From a bacterium (lineage in GTDB: Bacteria > Lindowbacteria > 2-12-FULL-62-27), in the NCBI GenBank assembly GCA_016202645.1, contig JACQOF010000063.1, positions 1 to 28,472 of the forward strand: a stretch of 28,472 nucleotides of DNA, in the 5' to 3' direction. Positions 15,905 through 22,035 of the stretch are shown piece by piece; positions within the stretch are counted from its first letter, which is position 1, and the number at the start of each line of letters is the position of its first letter. The notes beneath the pieces were generated by a model. That model did no database searches, had not been told where the DNA came from, and was given only the letters and a program-made list of their open reading frames with translations. The position numbers were made by a program, and so were the translations under genes.

Positions 15905-16513
15905 TCATGACCGGCGCCTATTTTTGGAACGAGTGCGATGGGACCCGGCATCGGTCGAGTCAACCACAAACCCCACGACGGGCGTCATGGGTGGGTTCAT
16001 CAGTTGGTGGAGGGCGTCAAAAATGATCTGGATTGCCTTTTCGTGTTTTCGGAATTTCTTGCCGACCATTTTTTCGAGTTCCCGGATTTTGGTGGCGACG
16101 TCAAGATGCGCCTCCAAAATTTCCTGCATCCGATTGAACGCCCGCACAACCTGTAGAGTGACTTCGGCTGCCGTCGAGGTTTTCAGAACGGTCGCAAGCA
16201 TCACCGCTCCGTCCTTCGTGAAGACTCTGGGGAGTTTCCTTCTGCCGCCCCGCCCTTTTGATATCGCAAATTGCGACATCAAAGAGTCCCATTCCCTTTT
16301 CGTGATCCGGAAGACGAATTCCGGCGGGAAGCGTTCAGGGTTTCGTTTCACCTGTTCGTTCAGCCTGGCCGTGGTGACGCCGTAGATTTCCGCGAGGTCA
16401 GAATCCAACATGACTCTCCGGCCCCGGATGATGTAAATCCGGCGCTCGATCTTTCCGATGAGAGATTTCTGGACAAAGGGGACGGAGGGTGACTTATTGA
16501 CTTTCGCGTTCAT
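15905..16513 (-). CDS. ORF6N-domain DNA-binding protein
   Basis: A 202-residue protein with a full ORF6N domain (residues ~18-110): IRGRRVMLDSDLAEIYGVTT, RLNEQVKRNPERFPPEFVFR, then GGRRKLPRVFTKDGAVMLAT and VVRAFNRMQEIL. A predicted helical/coiled-coil part follows (ATKIRELEKMVGKKFRKHEK) and a short VVGFVVD tail typical of the family. ORF6N domains occur in phage and chromosomal proteins and are thought to bind DNA. The ATG overlaps the stop of the upstream nucleotidyltransferase gene as ATGA, so it is the last gene of the toxin-antitoxin-like operon. A regulatory role or prophage origin is inferred. Confidence 0.93.
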   Translation of the reverse strand: MNAKVNKSPSVPFVQKSLIGKIERRIYIIRGRRVMLDSDLAEIYGVTTARLNEQVKRNPERFPPEFVFRITKREWDSLMSQFAISKGRGGRRKLPRVFTKDGAVMLATVLKTSTAAEVTLQVVRAFNRMQEILEAHLDVATKIRELEKMVGKKFRKHEKAIQIIFDALHQLMNPPMTPVVGFVVDSTDAGSHRTRSKNRRRS

Positions 16514-17046
16514 GTCCGTTTCCGGGAACCTTTTCGGCCGCTCTGCTTGAGCGCCGCAATGTCCGCGCGGTCCTGGGGGCGCGATGGGTCATCGGCCAGG
16601 GCGGCCTCTTTCATGCGGATCAGATCATCGGCCGCCGCCACTCGAAGCGCAACGCCCTGCACGCTGATTCGCCGGGCGCTCTTGAGAAGCTTGCCCATCG
16701 GCACCGTCGGTTCAAACCAGATGTCTCCAGCCAGGTCGAGTTTTGGGTGATAGACTTTGACCGCGCGCGGCTTGGCCGTGTTCAGAAATGTCTGGATGGC
16801 TTTGGGATTTGTCAGAAGTACCGGTTCGGATTTCCCCGCCACCATGGCCATCACGCCGAATCCTCTTTTGAAAAGGACGGACAGGGTTGTATCCAGATCG
16901 GATGTGAAGATGGCGAGATCAAAATCGAGCGTGGCCCTGGGAATCCGATGGAGCGCCACCGCCAGCCCTCCGATCAGGCAAAAGCGCGTCTTGGCGGCGG
17001 TCAACGGGATGAAGACCTCCTTCATCGCCAGTTCAAAGAGATTCAC
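16510..17046 (-). CDS. Nucleotidyltransferase-fold protein (NT2)
   Basis: 178 residues from a GTG start. NT-fold signature: CLIGGLAVALHRIPRATLDF with G26-G27 and the acidic pair D41-x-D43, followed by a C-terminal helical part with DDLIRMKEAA and PQDRADIAALKQ, the usual 'K..R..D..D' signature of DUF6036/AbiEii-like NTs. The GTG was chosen because it overlaps the stop of the upstream small ORF as GTGA and gives the typical family opening (VNLFELAMKEVFIPL). NT proteins of this class act as toxins of type IV or tRNA-modifying modules or as minimal NTs. Which applies here cannot be told from sequence. It is followed by the ORF6N gene with a 4-bp overlap. Confidence 0.85.
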   Translation of the reverse strand: MNLFELAMKEVFIPLTAAKTRFCLIGGLAVALHRIPRATLDFDLAIFTSDLDTTLSVLFKRGFGVMAMVAGKSEPVLLTNPKAIQTFLNTAKPRAVKVYHPKLDLAGDIWFEPTVPMGKLLKSARRISVQGVALRVAAADDLIRMKEAALADDPSRPQDRADIAALKQSGRKGSRKRT

Positions 17047-17420
17047 TGGGGTCTCCGGCCGCGGCGAAGGTCCGCTTTCCAGCGGCTCACAGGGAAATCG
17101 GCGGCGCCGGCAAGCCGGATCAGTTGTATCAGCGCGCGACCGCCTTCCATCGCCGCCACGGCGCACTGGTAGTACGTTTTGCGTTTCCATTGATTCCTCT
17201 CGACCCGGTCAATGGCCCTCGAACCGTACGGACCACCGGCGGCAGGGAGCGGTACTGCGGTACTGGGAGCCAGGTATTGAGTTATTGAGTTACTGCCATG
17301 CCGCGCGGATTGGGTGCCGAGGGACCCCGGTACCCCCCTCCCAGCCTCCCCCTCAAGGGGGGAGGATTTTGACCCAAGGGGCCGGGTATTGACATGATTG
17401 ACATTTGCGCGGCGGGTCAT
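17043..17420 (-). CDS. Composite ORF: repeat-encoded leader fused to small basic protein upstream of NT2
   Basis: A 125-residue frame. Residues 1-54 (MTRRANVNHVNTRPLGSK... to ITQYLAPST) are entirely encoded by composite repeat copy 1. The remaining ~71 residues (AVPLPAAGGPYGSRAIDRVE, then KRKTYYQCAVAAMEGGRALI, ending LRRGRRPQ) are unique and basic, with no family I recognise. The ATG overlaps the NT1 stop (ATGA) and the stop overlaps the NT2 GTG (GTGA), so the ORF bridges two NT genes translationally. The position matches that of the small gene upstream of NT1 (17902-18231), suggesting an antitoxin-like or partner protein whose original N-terminus was replaced by the repeat. It could also be a decayed gene. 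Confidence 0.5.
   Translation of the reverse strand: MTRRANVNHVNTRPLGSKSSPLEGEAGRGVPGSLGTQSARHGSNSITQYLAPSTAVPLPAAGGPYGSRAIDRVERNQWKRKTYYQCAVAAMEGGRALIQLIRLAGAADFPVSRWKADLRRGRRPQ
17259..17420 (-). repeat. Composite post-NT 'relay' repeat, copy 1
   Basis: 162 bp, highly similar to 15370-15531. It is delimited by the ATGA overlap with the NT1 stop on one side and CCCAGTACC on the other. The middle module is the CCCCCTCCCAGCCTCCCCC / AAGGGGGGAGG palindrome (17331-17365). It stays open in frame for 54 codons and continues into unique coding sequence. Confidence 0.85.
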
Positions 17421-17905
17421 TGGGCGGCCCCCCGTTTTCTCCGGGGCGCGGGTTGTTCTTCCTGTTCGAGGATTTTCCGCAGTCGTCTCACGTCCGCCAT
17501 GTCTTTTCGGCGGCCGGTGCCTGATTTGGTTTCGATCAGATCGTGGAGGTGCGCGATGCGGATGGTCACGCCGCGGTAGCGGACTTTTTTGACGCGCCGC
17601 CAAGAGGCCTTTGAGAATCCCTCCTGCCATTTCAGGACGTCGATCGTCAGACCCCCGATTCCAAACCGTGTAACCTTCTGTGACTCGAAAAGGTCCATCT
17701 CCATTTTCGAGGGCAGTTGAGAGATCACGCGCAGGTGTTTCAACGCCTTGAAAAACCGCAGGGCGTTTCCAGGCACGAGAGCCAGGACGATGTCCACATC
17801 GAAGGTCACCGCGCTCAGGCCATAGTAGACGGCCGCCGTCCGCCCGATCATGGCGTATTCCACCTTCGCCGATTGAAACGCTCTGAAAATTTTTTGGAAC
17901 GTCAT
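17417..17905 (-). CDS. Nucleotidyltransferase-fold protein (NT1)
   Basis: 162 residues. NT signature: EYAMIGRTAAVYYGLSAVTF with G21 and the acidic pair D36-x-D38 (FDVDIVLAL). The second glycine of the usual GG motif is Arg22, which is unusual. The C-terminal half has GLTIDVLKW, VRYRGVTIRIAHLHDLIETK and GRRKDMADVRRL, the helix that closes DUF6036-like NTs. The ATG was chosen because it overlaps the upstream small gene's stop as ATGA. It is paralogous to the fragment at 15202-15369 and distantly related to NT2. A toxin-like role next to vapBC is inferred; it could instead be a housekeeping minimal NT. Altered Arg22 may mean changed substrate binding. Confidence 0.88.
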   Translation of the reverse strand: MTFQKIFRAFQSAKVEYAMIGRTAAVYYGLSAVTFDVDIVLALVPGNALRFFKALKHLRVISQLPSKMEMDLFESQKVTRFGIGGLTIDVLKWQEGFSKASWRRVKKVRYRGVTIRIAHLHDLIETKSGTGRRKDMADVRRLRKILEQEEQPAPRRKRGAAQ

Positions 17906-18231
17906 CGGCGCGGCCGCCCCCTCGTCCGCTTCCCGTTTTTTTTCTTTCCGGGGGCGCTGTTCACGGCCGGAAGCCGCCGGAGGGTCGAGAACAGTTCCAT
18001 CCGGTCGAGGAGAAGTTCCAGCCGTTTTTCCGGGGTGAGACCTGAAACCCATCGGTCCAGGGCCGCCGTCGTGTCAGGCAGGATCAGGTGGCCGAATGTC
18101 GGGAACAGGGGGCATTTGGGCGACACGAAGCCTCTCCCCCTCGATCCATGGTTTTGTAGGATTTCGCCAAACCGTCCGAGCAGAGACAAGCGGCTGCCCC
18201 TTCTCCACTTAATCACCCCGGAAAGATGCAT
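17902..18231 (-). CDS. Small basic protein upstream of NT1 (candidate antitoxin/partner)
   Basis: 109 residues from ATG 18231. The frame extends to a TTG at 18255, but that segment contains the Shine-Dalgarno AGGAGGT. There is no recognised family. Features seen are an N-terminal MHLSGVIKWRRGSRLSLLGR that could be a DNA-binding helix pair, a central LTPEKRLELLLDRMELFSTL helix, and a highly basic tail (PGKKKNGKRTRGRPRR). The stop overlaps the NT1 start as ATGA. Gene order (small basic protein first, NT second, 4-bp overlap) matches antitoxin-toxin pairs of the AbiE/MNT kind, so an antitoxin or autoregulator is a reasonable guess, not proven. Confidence 0.7.
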   Translation of the reverse strand: MHLSGVIKWRRGSRLSLLGRFGEILQNHGSRGRGFVSPKCPLFPTFGHLILPDTTAALDRWVSGLTPEKRLELLLDRMELFSTLRRLPAVNSAPGKKKNGKRTRGRPRR

Positions 18232-18288
18232 CAGGCCGGGGTGACCTCCTGACAAGCGCCCAAGGTCCCCTATGAGACTTTCGGATAA

Positions 18289-18317
18289 ATTATTATCTAT
18301 CTATATACAGAAAGCAA
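18289..18317 (-). promoter_or_regulatory. Putative promoter of the NT operon
   Basis: On the minus strand, TTGCTT (-35, 18312-18317) and AATAAT (-10, 18289-18294) are separated by 17 nt in an AT-rich intergenic region otherwise uncommon in this GC-rich window. It lies about 58 nt upstream of the ATG at 18231. Confidence 0.4.
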
Positions 18318-18333
18318 CATTTTAAAAAATGTT
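18316..18333. promoter_or_regulatory. AT-rich palindrome, possible operator
   Basis: AACATTTT-AA-AAAATGTT, a perfect 8-bp dyad. It overlaps the -35 of the putative minus-strand promoter and lies ~20 nt upstream of the putative vapBC -35. That is the position expected of an operator shared by the divergent TA-like operons. Confidence 0.4.
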
Positions 18334-18354
18334 TACAAATCGCCCGGTTTCCAT

Positions 18355-18384
18355 TTGACATATGTATGCGTCTGTGTGTATGCT
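18355..18384 (+). promoter_or_regulatory. Putative promoter of vapBC
   Basis: A perfect TTGACA (-35) at 18355-18360 and TATGCT (-10, four of six consensus bases) at 18379-18384, with an 18-nt spacer. It lies about 160 nt upstream of the vapB-like ATG, leaving a leader that contains the 18452-18513 hairpin. Confidence 0.45.
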
Positions 18385-18451
18385 TATATGTCATGTTTGG
18401 CGATACGGTCGTAGGGTCGGCCGTGCGATGGGGTGATGACGCCCTCAGCCT

Positions 18452-18513
18452 TCAGCCCACAGCCCTCAGCCTTCGGCAAAAAAGTTTGCTGAGAGCTGAG
18501 GGCTGTAGGCTGA
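18452..18513 (+). repeat. CAGCCC iterated inverted repeat in the vapBC leader
   Basis: The left arm TCAGCCCACAGCCCTCAGC (18452-18470) pairs with GCTGAGGGCTGTAGGCTGA (18495-18513), 18 of 19 positions. The 24-nt spacer contains a further GCAAA/TTTGC stem. Located between the putative promoter and the AGGAGG ribosome-binding site, it would form a strong hairpin in the vapBC leader transcript. Confidence 0.75.
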
Positions 18514-18541
18514 TGTCTAAACAGGCATACAGGAGGACGAG

Positions 18542-18802
18542 ATGGCCCGAACAACACTTGTGATCCCCGACGCGCTGTGGCGCGAGGTGAAGTTGCGCGC
18601 GGCGAAGGAGAACAAGACGATATCGGACTGGGTGGCGGAGGCGGTTCAGAGCCGGATCAAGCCGGCCGGAAAGCGCACCCCCCCCGGATATAAATTTGAC
18701 GCGGCCTGGTTTGCCAAGCCGGGGGGGAAGGATCTGCCATTTCCCCTGACCCGGGAGCACATTTACGGGCCCGTCACAGACGATCCCCGCACATGGCGCT
18801 GA
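18542..18802 (+). CDS. VapB-type ribbon-helix-helix antitoxin
   Basis: 86 residues. The N-terminal half (TTLVIPDALWREVKLRAAKE, then NKTISDWVAEAVQSRI) fits a ribbon-helix-helix DNA-binding fold: a short beta strand followed by two helices. The C-terminal half (PPGYKFDAAWFAKPGGKDLP...REHIYGPV) would be the toxin-binding tail. A strong Shine-Dalgarno AGGAGG lies five bases before the ATG. The 3' end overlaps the PIN-domain gene by 10 bp. It should neutralise the adjacent toxin and repress its own promoter, as known for VapB proteins. Confidence 0.85.
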   Translation: MARTTLVIPDALWREVKLRAAKENKTISDWVAEAVQSRIKPAGKRTPPGYKFDAAWFAKPGGKDLPFPLTREHIYGPVTDDPRTWR

Positions 18803-19239
18803 TCGACACGAACATTCTTGTTTACGCGGCCCGGAGTCAGTGCCGTGAATTCGCGACGGCGTCAAGACTGGTCCAGTCGCTGACCGAGGGCGCAGACATC
18901 TGGTATCTGACGTGGCAGAACGTCTTTGAATTCATCCGCGTCATCACCGGCCGTGGCGTGGACTCCGGCGGGCCGTTTTTCATAGACGAAGCCCTGGAGC
19001 GCGCCAAATCCCTGCTGGCCTCGCCATCGCTCCAGCTGATCCACCCCGGTCCGCGCCATTTTGAGATTTTCTCGGAAATCGCCGCCCACACGCCGGGCGT
19101 CCGGGGCGACTTCGTTCACGACGCGCGACTGGTGGCCATCATGATCGAGAGCGGTATCCAGCGGATATACACGGCGGACGACGGATTCCGACGCTTCCGC
19201 GACATCGAGGTGGTCAATCCTTTTTCGGGAGGGAGATAG
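18793..19239 (+). CDS. VapC-type PIN-domain ribonuclease toxin
   Basis: 148 residues. PIN-domain acidic residues are visible: D5 in ALIDTNILVY, E46 in WQNVFEFIRV, D110 in GDFVHDARLVAI and D129/D130 in RIYTADDGFRRF. These coordinate metal for RNA cleavage in this family. The gene overlaps vapB by 10 bp, so expression is coupled. VapC toxins cleave tRNA or rRNA; the target here cannot be told. It lies divergently next to the NT operon, so the region forms a small TA island upstream of the trp genes. Confidence 0.93.
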   Translation: MALIDTNILVYAARSQCREFATASRLVQSLTEGADIWYLTWQNVFEFIRVITGRGVDSGGPFFIDEALERAKSLLASPSLQLIHPGPRHFEIFSEIAAHTPGVRGDFVHDARLVAIMIESGIQRIYTADDGFRRFRDIEVVNPFSGGR

Positions 19240-19283
19240 GGACGAGTTGCCATCCTCCCGCCCCCGGTGGTACCTTGTCCGGC

Positions 19284-19895
19284 ATGACCGACGCGACGTT
19301 CCGTAAAGACAGCGACCGCGACAGTACGCTTCTTTCCACGGTGCCCCTTGCCGCCTATGTTCTGCAGGGGCTCTTCCATAATTTATATGGGATCGTGAAA
19401 TTCATCCCGTCGCCCATCGGGGATTTTCTGCGGCTCGGGGTCATGCGTCTTTTTGGCGCGCGCGTGAAATTCTCCTGGATCCGGGACGGCCTTACCGTCT
19501 ACTATCCGTGGAGGCTCGAAATCGGCCGGAACTGCTGGATCAACGAGTACTGCCATTTCAACGCCTACGGCGGCATCAAAATCGGCAACCACGTTCTCAT
19601 GGGGCACCGGGTGTCGGTGATGTCGGACGATCATGTCTGGGAGGACGCCGACAAACCCATCCTCACGCAGGGCCGGGTGGCGGCGGAGACAGTGATCGAA
19701 GACGACGTTTTCATCGGCGCGAATGTTTTTATCGGGAAGGGTGTGCGCATCGGCCGGGGGTCGATCGTGGGGGCGGGGTCGGTGGTGATTAAGAGTGTCG
19801 AGCCGAACTCGATCGTCGCGGGCAACCCGGCGAAACTAATCCGGTACAGAAACCCCCCTCCCAGCCTCCCCCTCAAGGGGGGAGGAGATGTATAA
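19284..19895 (+). CDS. Hexapeptide-repeat (left-handed beta-helix) acyltransferase
   Basis: 203 residues from ATG 19284 (a TTG at 19275 is in frame). The hexapeptide repeats characteristic of the WcaF/maltose O-acetyltransferase-like family start near residue 79: LEIGRNCWINEYCHF, GGIKIGNHVLMGHRVSVMSD with DDH, then IEDDVFIGANVFIGKGVRIG, RGSIVGAGSVVIKSV and IVAGNPAKLIR. It should transfer an acetyl or acyl group from CoA to a sugar or similar acceptor. The last ~13 residues (PPPSLPLKGGGDV) are encoded by the CCCCCTC palindromic repeat, and the stop overlaps the trpE start by 8 bp. No sugar-biosynthesis genes are adjacent, so the substrate is unknown. Confidence 0.9.
   Translation: MTDATFRKDSDRDSTLLSTVPLAAYVLQGLFHNLYGIVKFIPSPIGDFLRLGVMRLFGARVKFSWIRDGLTVYYPWRLEIGRNCWINEYCHFNAYGGIKIGNHVLMGHRVSVMSDDHVWEDADKPILTQGRVAAETVIEDDVFIGANVFIGKGVRIGRGSIVGAGSVVIKSVEPNSIVAGNPAKLIRYRNPPPSLPLKGGGDV
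19851..19886. repeat. CCCCCTCCCAGCC / GGGGGGAGG palindromic repeat
   Basis: AACCCCCCTCCCAGCCTCC followed by CCCTCAAGGGGGGAGGAG, the same module found in the composite repeats at 15442-15477 and 17331-17365. Here it encodes the C-terminus of the acyltransferase, and its GGAGGAG end acts as the Shine-Dalgarno for trpE. Confidence 0.88.
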
Positions 19896-21321
19896 GGTCT
19901 ACCGGCGGGACATGACGGTGGACGCGGTGACGCCGGTGCTCTTCTACAAGCACCTCGCCAACCGGCCCTATTCGTTTCTGCTTGAAAGCGTCGTCGGCGG
20001 CGAGCGACTCGGCCGGTATTCCTTCATTGGTCTTGAGCCCGAGCGTGTGGTGCGGATCGAGGGCCGGCGGGTGAGCGTGTTAAATCCCAAATCCAAACCG
20101 GTTTTTGAAAACATCGACGACAAGGGTCTTGCAACGCTCCGAAATTTTCACAATCATATTTTTGAAGGCCTCGAAGCCGATCCCGACTATCCGCTCACCA
20201 GCGGGCTTGTCGGCTACATCGGCTACGACGTCGTCCGCCTGTTTGAGCGCCTTCCCGAGCCGCCCGCGGACGATCTTCGCCTTCCCGACGGGCTTCTCGT
20301 ATTCCCTCGAATTCTCGTCGCCTTCGACCACATCCTCCAGCGCCTCAGCCTCTTCGTCCATTACCGGCCGGGCCGGCAGGCCGAAGCCAGGCGGGACGCG
20401 GACGCGCTCGTCGCGAAAATCCGCGCGGCGCGTTCGAAATTCGAAATGTTCCCGGACGCGGCGGGCGTTGCGGGAAACGGCCGGGTATCGTCCAACGTCC
20501 CGGCCTCGAAATTCATGCGGATGGTGACCCGTGCCAAGTCCCACATCCGCCGCGGGGACATTTTTCAAGTCGTCCTCTCGCAGCGCTTCCGGGCGGACTT
20601 CAAGGGCGACGCCTTCTGGCTCTACCGCGCGCTCCGGACGCAGAATCCTTCACCGTACATGTTTTATCTGAAGTACCCGGAGTTTTCCCTGATCGGGTCG
20701 TCGCCCGAGATTCTGGTCCAGCTCAAGGCCGGCAAGGTCAACCTCCGGCCGATCGCCGGCACGAGGCCGCGCGGCAGGACCCCAGTGGAGGACCGCGCGC
20801 TCGAGCGGCAGCTTCTTGCCGACCCCAAGGAGCGCGCCGAGCATCTCATGCTCGTTGACCTCGGCCGCAACGACGTCGGCGCCGTCGCGCGGTTCGGCAC
20901 GGTGCGCACGACGGAAGCCTTCACGATCGAGCGCTATTCGGCCGTCATGCACCTGGTCAGCCGGGTTGAAGGGATGCTCCGTCCCGGCAAGGACGCCTTT
21001 GACGTTTTCGCCGCCGCTTTTCCGGCCGGCACCGTCACCGGCGCGCCGAAAATCCGCGCGATGGAGATCATCAACGATCTCGAGCCGGCCAAGCGCGGTC
21101 CCTATGCGGGCGCCGTCGGCTATTTCGGCGCCGGCGACCAAATGGATTTCTGCATAACCATCCGCACGATCCTCGCCCAAAAAAACGCCGCCTACGTCCA
21201 GTCCGGCGCCGGCATCGTGCATGATTCGAAACCGCGGCGCGAATACATCGAAACCCAGAACAAGGCGAAAGCCATGCTCCGCGCCGTCGCCATGGCGCGC
21301 CGGATGTCCCATCCCTCATGA
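19888..21321 (+). CDS. trpE: Anthranilate synthase component I
   Basis: 477 residues. Converts chorismate to anthranilate using ammonia delivered by TrpG, the first committed step of tryptophan synthesis. Visible motifs are LLES with SVVGGERLGRYSFIG (the LLES feedback-inhibition motif, residues ~31-50) and, in the chorismate-binding domain, SPEILVQLKAG, RPIAGTRPRGRTPVED, HLMLVDLGRNDVGAVARFGT, FPAGTVTGAPKIRAMEII, GPYAGAVGYFGAGDQMDFCI and VQSGAGIVHDS. The N-terminus is shorter than usual and begins directly in the conserved VYRRD...TPV region, right after the palindromic repeat, suggesting the original start was replaced. The Shine-Dalgarno is the end of that repeat. The stop overlaps the trpG ATG (ATGA). 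Confidence 0.96.
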   Translation: MYKVYRRDMTVDAVTPVLFYKHLANRPYSFLLESVVGGERLGRYSFIGLEPERVVRIEGRRVSVLNPKSKPVFENIDDKGLATLRNFHNHIFEGLEADPDYPLTSGLVGYIGYDVVRLFERLPEPPADDLRLPDGLLVFPRILVAFDHILQRLSLFVHYRPGRQAEARRDADALVAKIRAARSKFEMFPDAAGVAGNGRVSSNVPASKFMRMVTRAKSHIRRGDIFQVVLSQRFRADFKGDAFWLYRALRTQNPSPYMFYLKYPEFSLIGSSPEILVQLKAGKVNLRPIAGTRPRGRTPVEDRALERQLLADPKERAEHLMLVDLGRNDVGAVARFGTVRTTEAFTIERYSAVMHLVSRVEGMLRPGKDAFDVFAAAFPAGTVTGAPKIRAMEIINDLEPAKRGPYAGAVGYFGAGDQMDFCITIRTILAQKNAAYVQSGAGIVHDSKPRREYIETQNKAKAMLRAVAMARRMSHPS

Positions 21322-21890
21322 TACTGGTCATCGACAACTACGATTCCTTCGTCTACAACCTCGTCCAGTACGTCGGCTCCGTCCGCGCGGACGTCAAGGT
21401 CATCCGGAATGACGAGCTGACCGTCGAGCAGGTCGAGAAGCTCAAGCCCGACGGGATCATTATATCGCCGGGCCCCGGCCGGCCAGAGGAGGCCGGTATT
21501 TGCGTGGGCCTGATCAAACAATTGACCGGTCGTGTCCCGATTCTCGGCGTGTGTCTCGGCCACCAGGCCCTGGGACTGGCGTTCGGCGCGCGCGTGGTTC
21601 AGGCGCCGGAGATCGTTCACGGCAAAACCTCCATCATCCGGGTGTCCCGACGATCCCGGATTTTCGCGGGCCTTCCCCCCCGCTTCCAGGCCACCCGGTA
21701 CCATTCTCTGGCGGTCGCGCCCGAAACCATCCGAAGCCCGCTGGTTGTCACGGCCAGAACCGTGGACGGCCGGACCGTGATGGGCCTCGAAGTCCTCCGA
21801 AAAAAAACCTTCGGCGTGCAGTTCCACCCCGAGTCGATCGAAACGCACCACGGCATGGACCTGGTGAGGAACTTCCTGAAATTGTGTTGA
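21318..21890 (+). CDS. trpG: Anthranilate synthase component II (glutamine amidotransferase)
   Basis: 190 residues, class I glutamine amidotransferase. It hydrolyses glutamine to feed ammonia to TrpE. The catalytic Cys79 lies in ILGVCLGHQALGL and His170/Glu172 in GVQFHPES; the PGPGRPEEAG oxyanion region and the N-terminal LVIDNYDSFVYNL are present. Length is normal. The ATG overlaps trpE by 4 bp, so the two subunits are co-translated. The sequence may also serve as PabA for folate, as in many bacteria with one copy. The trp cluster is broken immediately downstream by repeats and the GxxExxY element. Confidence 0.96.
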   Translation: MILVIDNYDSFVYNLVQYVGSVRADVKVIRNDELTVEQVEKLKPDGIIISPGPGRPEEAGICVGLIKQLTGRVPILGVCLGHQALGLAFGARVVQAPEIVHGKTSIIRVSRRSRIFAGLPPRFQATRYHSLAVAPETIRSPLVVTARTVDGRTVMGLEVLRKKTFGVQFHPESIETHHGMDLVRNFLKLC

Positions 21891-21963
21891 CATGGAAAAA
21901 GCGGAAAACATGGGCCACAGACACGAGCGAAGATCGCGGAACCTGTCAAAACAATTGAACATC

Positions 21964-22005
21964 TTCACCACGGAGGCCACAGAGATGAGCACAGAGTTCA
22001 CAGAG
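21964..22005. repeat. Single CACAGAG iterated arm
   Basis: TTCACCACGGAGGCCACAGA and following iterations, ending TTCACAGAG. It matches the left arm of the inverted pair at 6399-6515 and the single arm at 28294-28335. No opposite arm is nearby. It lies 31 bp upstream of the GxxExxY element's left arm. Confidence 0.8.
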
Positions 22006-22035
22006 AAATATTTTGTGAGATATTCGGCGTTATTT

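Noticed and set aside
20083-20100. AAATCCCAAATCCAAACC inside trpE, similar to the CCGAAATC repeat
   Set aside because: Only about two units, and it falls in a variable loop of TrpE; chance similarity cannot be excluded.
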